From: JBBRMY01 sp038230595
GTDB taxonomy: Bacteria; Bacteroidota; Ignavibacteria; Tepidaquicellales; Tepidaquicellaceae
Direction: 5' to 3'
Length of the DNA stretch: 9,511 nt
Assembly (NCBI GenBank): GCA_038230595.1
Contig: JBBRMY010000103.1
Coordinates: 1-9,511, forward strand
Shown here: positions 4,898-9,511 of the stretch, piece after piece
How the letters are laid out: each line of letters begins with the position of its first letter
Position numbering within the stretch: the stretch's first letter is position 1
Position numbers and translations under genes: made by a program
Notes under the pieces: generated by a model
Database searches by the model: none
Seen by the model: only the letters and a program-made list of their open reading frames with translations
What the model was told of the DNA's origin: nothing

Positions 4898-6880
4898 ATG
4901 GCAAAGCAAAAAAACCAAAGCAGCAAAACTACAGGTAAGACACCTCAGAAAAATGTTAAGCACATACCTGTAGACATACATTTAAATATTAAGATAGGCT
5001 CTTATTATATCTGGTCTGCATTAGTTATACTTGCAGCAGCTTTGAGCGCATACTATATAAATTACTCCTACAATATAAATCATTACTTTGGCTTCCCTCT
5101 TGATGATCCCTGGATCCATCTGACATTTGCAAAAAACCTTGCGCAATATCACAGTTTTTCATATTACAAAAATGAAATATCTACTGCAGGCTCAACATCT
5201 CCGCTATATACTTTAATGCTGGCTGTAGGATTTTTTATTACCAATAATGAAATGATATTAAGTTATACACTTGGAATAATATTTTTCTGTACTGCCGTAT
5301 ATTTTTTTTACAGACTTTCTCTTTTCGAATTCCAAAAGGATAATCTTTTCGCATTAATTGCCGGACTTTTTTTAGTAATAGATAAATGGATGAATTTCGT
5401 TTCGGCTTCCGGCATGGAAACGACTCTGTTCATTTCGCTTTTGATAGCAGCTTGTGTGTTCTATAAAAAAAGACAGGCTTTACCACTGGGAATAGTACTT
5501 GGCTTAATTCTATGGACACGTCCTGATGGAATTGCTTTTTTTGCTGCAATAGTTATTGATTACATTTACAATCTATATCTGAGCAAGACAGATAAAAAAA
5601 TCTTATTATTTTCAAAGAATGAGATAATTAAAATTGCAGGCATATTTGGTGCATTTGCTGCATTATATTTTTTAATGAACCTGACTTTATCGGGCTCTCT
5701 GCTTCCAAATACTTATAATGCAAAGCTTACATATTACTCACCGGAATTCAGGAGCAGAAGTGAGTTTTTAAAGAATGAAGTATGGCAGTACTTTACAACC
5801 GGAGCATACGGATTAATGATGCCGGGATTTATCATTGCCTTCCTTGCAATGGCATACAATTTAATTAAAAAAAGAACTGATAAAAATCTTCTTTATATAC
5901 TTTTTGTTCTTATACTGATCTTTATTTACTGGTTCAAGCTGCCTTATGCTCACAGGTTCGGAAGATATTTAATGCCGGTAATTCCTTTCCTTATTCTTGC
6001 TTCAATTTCAGGCTACAGAGAATTAGCGCAGTTAGCAGCGAATTATTTTAAAAGCAACCAGATCGGAAATGCATTAAATATTATTATTCTGGCACTGATA
6101 CTTTTTTTCAGCTTTGGAAATTACTCTGACAATAAAACTGATTATACTGAAGAGTGCAAATATATAAATGACAGGCAGGTAGTCACTGCAAAATGGTTAA
6201 GAGACAATACAAAGGAAACTGACATCATTGGAACACATGATGTCGGGGCGATCGCATTTTACAGCGGAAGAAAGATAGTTGATGTTGCAGGATTAGTAAC
6301 GCCTGAGCTGATAACAAAATTAAATGACCCTGCTTATTCAAGCTACATGACTGAATATATGAAAAAAGCGGGAGTAACATATCTTGCATTCTTACGTGAA
6401 TGGTATAGAGTTGTAAATCAGAATTCTATATTCACAACTCCTGAAAATGCTCCGCAGGAAACAATGGATGTTTTCAAATTCATACCGGATAAGACACATA
6501 TAATACCAAAGGAAGTGAACAGTATGCTTATGTATGTCGGGAATATGATGGCGCAGCATGCAAATATAAACCAGGTAATGCAAGTATTGAACCAGGCGGC
6601 TTCCAAAGACCCTGCTTCTTCGTTAACATATTTTAACATAGCAAATGTTCTTGCGCAAGCCGGAGATACAAAAGGAATGGAAAAGAATCTTCTGAAAGCA
6701 GTTGAGCTTTTTCCTGATTTTAAAGATGCAAACCTTGTGCTTGCAAATATGTACCGCTCTCAAAACAGATATTCCGAGTCAAAGAAATACGCAGAAAAAT
6801 TTCTTGAACTCGAGCCAAACAATGAAAAAGCTAAGGAGATACTGCGCTCCGTATCTGATTCTGTAAAGGTCGTAAAATAA
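4898..6880 (+). CDS. Polytopic ArnT/PMT-like glycosyltransferase (GT-C fold) with C-terminal TPR
   Basis: A 660-residue integral membrane protein of the GT-C superfamily (mannosyltransferase/RgtA-D-like), which uses lipid-linked sugars on the outer face of the inner membrane. After a charged N-terminus, the first membrane span (about 36-55) leads to the periplasmic motif LDDPWIHLTFAKNL (68-81), whose D69-D70 pair matches the catalytic/metal-site position of this fold. Next come STAGSTSPLYTLML (96-108), SASGMETTLF (169-178), LWTRPDG (205-211) and RFGRYLMPVIPF (353-364). Hydrophobic spans continue to about 407. A soluble part (about 410-540) has THDVGAIAFYSGRKIVDVAGL (446-466), conserved in such proteins. 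Residues about 557-650 form two or three TPR-like helix pairs (SLTYFNIANVLAQAGD, ANLVLANMYRSQNRY). Acceptor and donor are unknown. The ATG lies 9 bp after the cyclase stop without a Shine-Dalgarno sequence, and the stop is 1 bp before mltG. Confidence 0.8.
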   Translation: MAKQKNQSSKTTGKTPQKNVKHIPVDIHLNIKIGSYYIWSALVILAAALSAYYINYSYNINHYFGFPLDDPWIHLTFAKNLAQYHSFSYYKNEISTAGSTSPLYTLMLAVGFFITNNEMILSYTLGIIFFCTAVYFFYRLSLFEFQKDNLFALIAGLFLVIDKWMNFVSASGMETTLFISLLIAACVFYKKRQALPLGIVLGLILWTRPDGIAFFAAIVIDYIYNLYLSKTDKKILLFSKNEIIKIAGIFGAFAALYFLMNLTLSGSLLPNTYNAKLTYYSPEFRSRSEFLKNEVWQYFTTGAYGLMMPGFIIAFLAMAYNLIKKRTDKNLLYILFVLILIFIYWFKLPYAHRFGRYLMPVIPFLILASISGYRELAQLAANYFKSNQIGNALNIIILALILFFSFGNYSDNKTDYTEECKYINDRQVVTAKWLRDNTKETDIIGTHDVGAIAFYSGRKIVDVAGLVTPELITKLNDPAYSSYMTEYMKKAGVTYLAFLREWYRVVNQNSIFTTPENAPQETMDVFKFIPDKTHIIPKEVNSMLMYVGNMMAQHANINQVMQVLNQAASKDPASSLTYFNIANVLAQAGDTKGMEKNLLKAVELFPDFKDANLVLANMYRSQNRYSESKKYAEKFLELEPNNEKAKEILRSVSDSVKVVK

Positions 6881-6881
6881 G

Positions 6882-8057
6882 ATGCCACAGATCAATCCAG
6901 GCAACAAAACGTTCTGGACAGATATTGTAGAAAAAAGGAATGTAAATCTTTTTATTAAGAGAGCGTCTTATTATATACCCTCCTCAGCACTAAAAAAATA
7001 TTTTTTAATACTTTCTCTGTTTATTTTATTCCTGCTGGCTTTTATCACTCAGCAGATCTTATATTCAAAATACTATTGGAAGGGAGAAGCTGAAAAAGAA
7101 TTCGTTCTAAAGCAGGGCAGCAATCTAACAGAGATAAGTCATGAGCTTAAAAATGTAGGCATTATACCGAACTCATTTGTATTTAAAGTCATTGGCAAAT
7201 TAATGGGTAAAGAGAATGAACTGATATCCCGTAAGTACGTTTTTAAAAGCGGAACTACAAACCTGGATATATTAAGAACGATCACAGATAAGAATTTCAA
7301 TCAGACTGTTAAGCTGACTATCATTGAAGGACTAAATACAAAAAGGATCGCAAAAATAGTTGAGACGAAGCTCGGTCTTTCATCTGATAAATTCCTTGAC
7401 CTCACAAAAGATGATTCTCTAATTGCTTCACTTAATCTTCCGGTAAAAGTAAATTCACTTGAAGGATTTTTATATCCAGAAACATATGATATTCCTGTTG
7501 AGATAGATGAAAAGGGACTGATCAAGTTATTCTACTCAGAGTTCAAAAAAAGAGTATTCGACAATTCTGAGATAATGGACAGCATAAGGAGCAAAAATCT
7601 GGATATTTTAAAAGTGATGACAATGGCATCGATAGTACAGGGAGAGACAAGAAAAAATGATGAGAAGTCTACGGTTGCAGGTGTGTATTACAACAGATTA
7701 AAAAAGAATATGAAGCTTGAAGCAGATCCTACAGTTCAGTATTTACTGCCGGGCGGATGGAAGTTAAGGCTTACATATGAAGATCTGAAAATTAATTCAC
7801 CTTATAATACTTATATTTACAAAGGGCTGCCTCCGGGACCAATTGACAATCCTGATGTTACTTCTATAATAGCTGCTATAAATCCGGAAAAACATAATTA
7901 TATTTTCTTCGTTGCGACAGGAGAAGGTGGTCACAAGTTCACAGAAAATTATGATGACCATTTAAAAGCGGTTGATGAATACCGGAAGAAAATGAAGGAA
8001 AAAGCTGCCGGCAAGGAAACCTTAAAAACAAAATTTGTTGAACCTGATGTCAAATAA
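6882..8057 (+). CDS. mltG: Endolytic murein transglycosylase MltG (YceG-like)
   Basis: Cleaves nascent peptidoglycan glycan strands at the inner membrane, releasing them from the synthesis machinery. At 391 residues it is close to family length, with a longer cytoplasmic N-terminus than Escherichia coli MltG. A single membrane span lies at about 39-60, then a LysM-like region at about 73-135 (EFVLKQGSNLTEISHELKNVGII). The catalytic domain shows NSLEGFLYPETYDIP (191-205), MASIVQGET (248-256), STVAGVYYNRLKKNMKLEADPTVQY (263-287), SPYNTYIYKGLPPGPIDNP (306-324) and GEGGHKFTENYDDH (347-360). E255 aligns with the catalytic E218 of E. coli MltG; the residue two before it is Gln where Glu is common. 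The ATG follows the previous stop after one base, and the 3' end overlaps the next gene by 11 bp, indicating cotranscription and probable translational coupling. Confidence 0.92.
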   Translation: MPQINPGNKTFWTDIVEKRNVNLFIKRASYYIPSSALKKYFLILSLFILFLLAFITQQILYSKYYWKGEAEKEFVLKQGSNLTEISHELKNVGIIPNSFVFKVIGKLMGKENELISRKYVFKSGTTNLDILRTITDKNFNQTVKLTIIEGLNTKRIAKIVETKLGLSSDKFLDLTKDDSLIASLNLPVKVNSLEGFLYPETYDIPVEIDEKGLIKLFYSEFKKRVFDNSEIMDSIRSKNLDILKVMTMASIVQGETRKNDEKSTVAGVYYNRLKKNMKLEADPTVQYLLPGGWKLRLTYEDLKINSPYNTYIYKGLPPGPIDNPDVTSIIAAINPEKHNYIFFVATGEGGHKFTENYDDHLKAVDEYRKKMKEKAAGKETLKTKFVEPDVK

Positions 8058-9511
8058 TACATCAAATCCGAAGAGCAGTATATGGTTACTGCTTTCACTT
8101 TTACTTAAGCTTGATTACAGAGATAAGGATAAGGCTAAGTCGAAAAAGTTTATAGGGATTCTCATAGCTTATCTTGTTGCAAACAGTGCTCTATCTTTTA
8201 ATTATTTTTTAAGCTTTGAAAAGGAGATGTTTGTCTTCTTTGCTTTTTCTACAAATATCTTTCTCATCACTTTTCTTATAATAAATGATTTTGACAATCT
8301 CTTCCTTGCAAAATCATATTTTCAGTCTATTCAGCATCTTCCGGTTACATCGTCAGACTTTTTTAAAGCGAAGCTTGTTTCAGCACTTCTTTTTATCTGT
8401 ATAATGCTTTCGGCTGTTTCACTTCCGCAAATGGTTTTCTTTTTTAACTATGACCAAAATGTTGTTCAAACCTTTTTATTCCTTGTCACGAATGTAATAT
8501 TCGTTCTTACGGCAGCTTCAGTTCTGATCTTATTATATTTTTTTATTCTTGAAAGGTTTTATAATAAGTCAGCTGCCTTTTTATATGTAATACAAATAAT
8601 GTTTTTTACTTTTATTCTTTATACAAATTCTGTAACAAGAACCGCTATGAATGAAGGGACAAAGGTGCTCTTTGACAATCCTTATCTTCATTACCTGCCT
8701 TCTTACTTTTATTCTAAAATGGTATTCAATTATTCTTTACTGGGAATTGGTGCAGCAGTATTGATCGCGATAATATTTTTACTTTTAAAAATGTTCTCGG
8801 ATAAATTCATTAAAGTGAATGAAATAGTAACGCAATACAGCGTTCCAAAGAAAAAAAGAAAGTTTGGAATGATATTATCCGGTTACAGCAGCTTTATCAG
8901 AAAGAATTTCCTGAAGAATAATGTTGAGCTTGCCTCTTATGATCTTGTTGGTGATCAGCTTAGGAATTCAAAATTCCTGAAGACGCGGTACTATCCACTT
9001 CTGGTTCTTCCCATAATTTTTGCGGCAATTGGCTCTATAACAAACAATCCGAAACTTCTTATAATTAATGACGGAAATAAACATGATTTTTTATCAGGCA
9101 ATTTGAAAATGCTGAGCCCGACATTAATATTTATGTATATAATTGCAGTGAGAATGCTGATATCAAACACAAAGATATCAGATGAAAACTCTTCGAATAT
9201 TCACTGGCTATATGACATTCTGCCTGTAAAAGATAAGCATTTATATGTATCGGGGGTAAATAAGTTCATCTATCTGAACATGGCTGTACCTGTGATACTT
9301 GTTATGGCTGCGCTTCTTCTAATAAGACTGGATGCTGTAACAGTTTTTTCAAATTTATTTTATATTTTTTCCGCTGTGCTGTTCGTAAATACTATTCTGG
9401 ATATGTTCGATAAAGATCTTCCATTCACTTTTGAAAGTAACAAATTTAATTCAGGCTCGAAGTTCGCTCAGGTTTTCCTTAACATGGTATATGGAATTGT
9501 AATTTTTATAC
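8047..9511 (+). CDS. ABC-2-like multi-pass permease, 3' end cut by window
   Basis: A frame opens at ATG 8047, overlapping the mltG stop by 11 bp, and stays open for 488 codons to the window edge; the C-terminus is missing. The product starts MSNNTSNPKSSIWLLLSLLLKLDYRDKD and has about ten hydrophobic spans, roughly at 34-56, 62-80, 110-135, 140-170, 174-192, 228-248, 314-330, 357-373, 409-427 and 432-450, with an eleventh beginning at 476. Two cytosolic-looking segments before membrane pairs resemble each other: QHLPVTSSDFFKAKLVS (96-112) and YDILPVKDKHLYVSGVNK (389-406). An 'LPV' loop followed by a lysine-containing helix is typical of ABC-2-type exporter permeases, and its repetition suggests an internally duplicated transporter. 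No ATP-binding motifs are seen, so an ATPase would have to be encoded elsewhere, perhaps downstream. The ABC-2 assignment is inference from topology and these loops; another polytopic family is possible. Confidence 0.75.
   Translation, partial: MSNNTSNPKSSIWLLLSLLLKLDYRDKDKAKSKKFIGILIAYLVANSALSFNYFLSFEKEMFVFFAFSTNIFLITFLIINDFDNLFLAKSYFQSIQHLPVTSSDFFKAKLVSALLFICIMLSAVSLPQMVFFFNYDQNVVQTFLFLVTNVIFVLTAASVLILLYFFILERFYNKSAAFLYVIQIMFFTFILYTNSVTRTAMNEGTKVLFDNPYLHYLPSYFYSKMVFNYSLLGIGAAVLIAIIFLLLKMFSDKFIKVNEIVTQYSVPKKKRKFGMILSGYSSFIRKNFLKNNVELASYDLVGDQLRNSKFLKTRYYPLLVLPIIFAAIGSITNNPKLLIINDGNKHDFLSGNLKMLSPTLIFMYIIAVRMLISNTKISDENSSNIHWLYDILPVKDKHLYVSGVNKFIYLNMAVPVILVMAALLLIRLDAVTVFSNLFYIFSAVLFVNTILDMFDKDLPFTFESNKFNSGSKFAQVFLNMVYGIVIFI

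Noticed and set aside
6392..6639. Minus-strand open frames within the glycosyltransferase gene
   Set aside because: They overlap a continuous, motif-rich plus-strand protein and show no domain features of their own.
7632..7650. Loss of the MltG catalytic glutamate (motif reads VQGET instead of VEKET)
   Set aside because: The substituted Gln253 is two residues before the catalytic position. By my count of E. coli MltG, the essential E218 corresponds to E255 here, which is retained, so the enzyme should be active.

Overview
The window is AT-rich bacterial DNA. I read it as a chromosomal segment from the Bacteroidota/Chlorobi/Ignavibacteria (FCB) side of the tree. The grounds are start codons mostly preceded by A/T-rich leaders rather than Shine-Dalgarno sequences, a lipoprotein glutaminyl cyclase of the plant type, secreted thioredoxin-like and TPR proteins, and dispersed small-palindrome repeats. 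This placement is inference; no rRNA or marker gene is present.

Layout: (1) 1-259 holds three near-identical 45-bp nested palindromes and no gene. (2) 260-1426 (+) encodes a full-length CHR-family (chromate transporter-like) membrane protein. (3) 1417-1980 is a dense cluster of short hairpin repeats: 114-bp tandem units, 48-49-bp units, and a duplicated 82-bp block that includes the chrA stop codon. (4) On the minus strand lie a secreted thioredoxin-fold/TPR-like protein (2553-3617) and, downstream of it, a guanine deaminase (2023-2490 or 2505). A terminator-like hairpin lies between them, with its U-tract touching the upstream candidate start of the deaminase. (5) A 203-bp divergent intergenic region follows. 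(6) From 3821 to the window end is a tightly packed plus-strand operon: a lipoprotein glutaminyl cyclase with a TTG start, a polytopic glycosyltransferase with a C-terminal TPR, the endolytic murein transglycosylase MltG, and the first 488 codons of a multi-pass ABC-2-like permease that runs off the window. Gaps within it are 9 bp, 1 bp and an 11-bp overlap.

The plus-strand operon looks like an envelope cluster: modification of exported protein N-termini, sugar transfer on the outer face of the inner membrane, glycan-strand release by MltG, and a putative exporter subunit. The joint role is inferred only from co-orientation and spacing. I see no CRISPR array, tRNA, rRNA, transposase or obvious defence system. 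The most unusual content is the repeat architecture around chrA, including a paired base change in one hairpin family, and the terminator/start arrangement ahead of guaD. I found no convincing undescribed multi-gene system.
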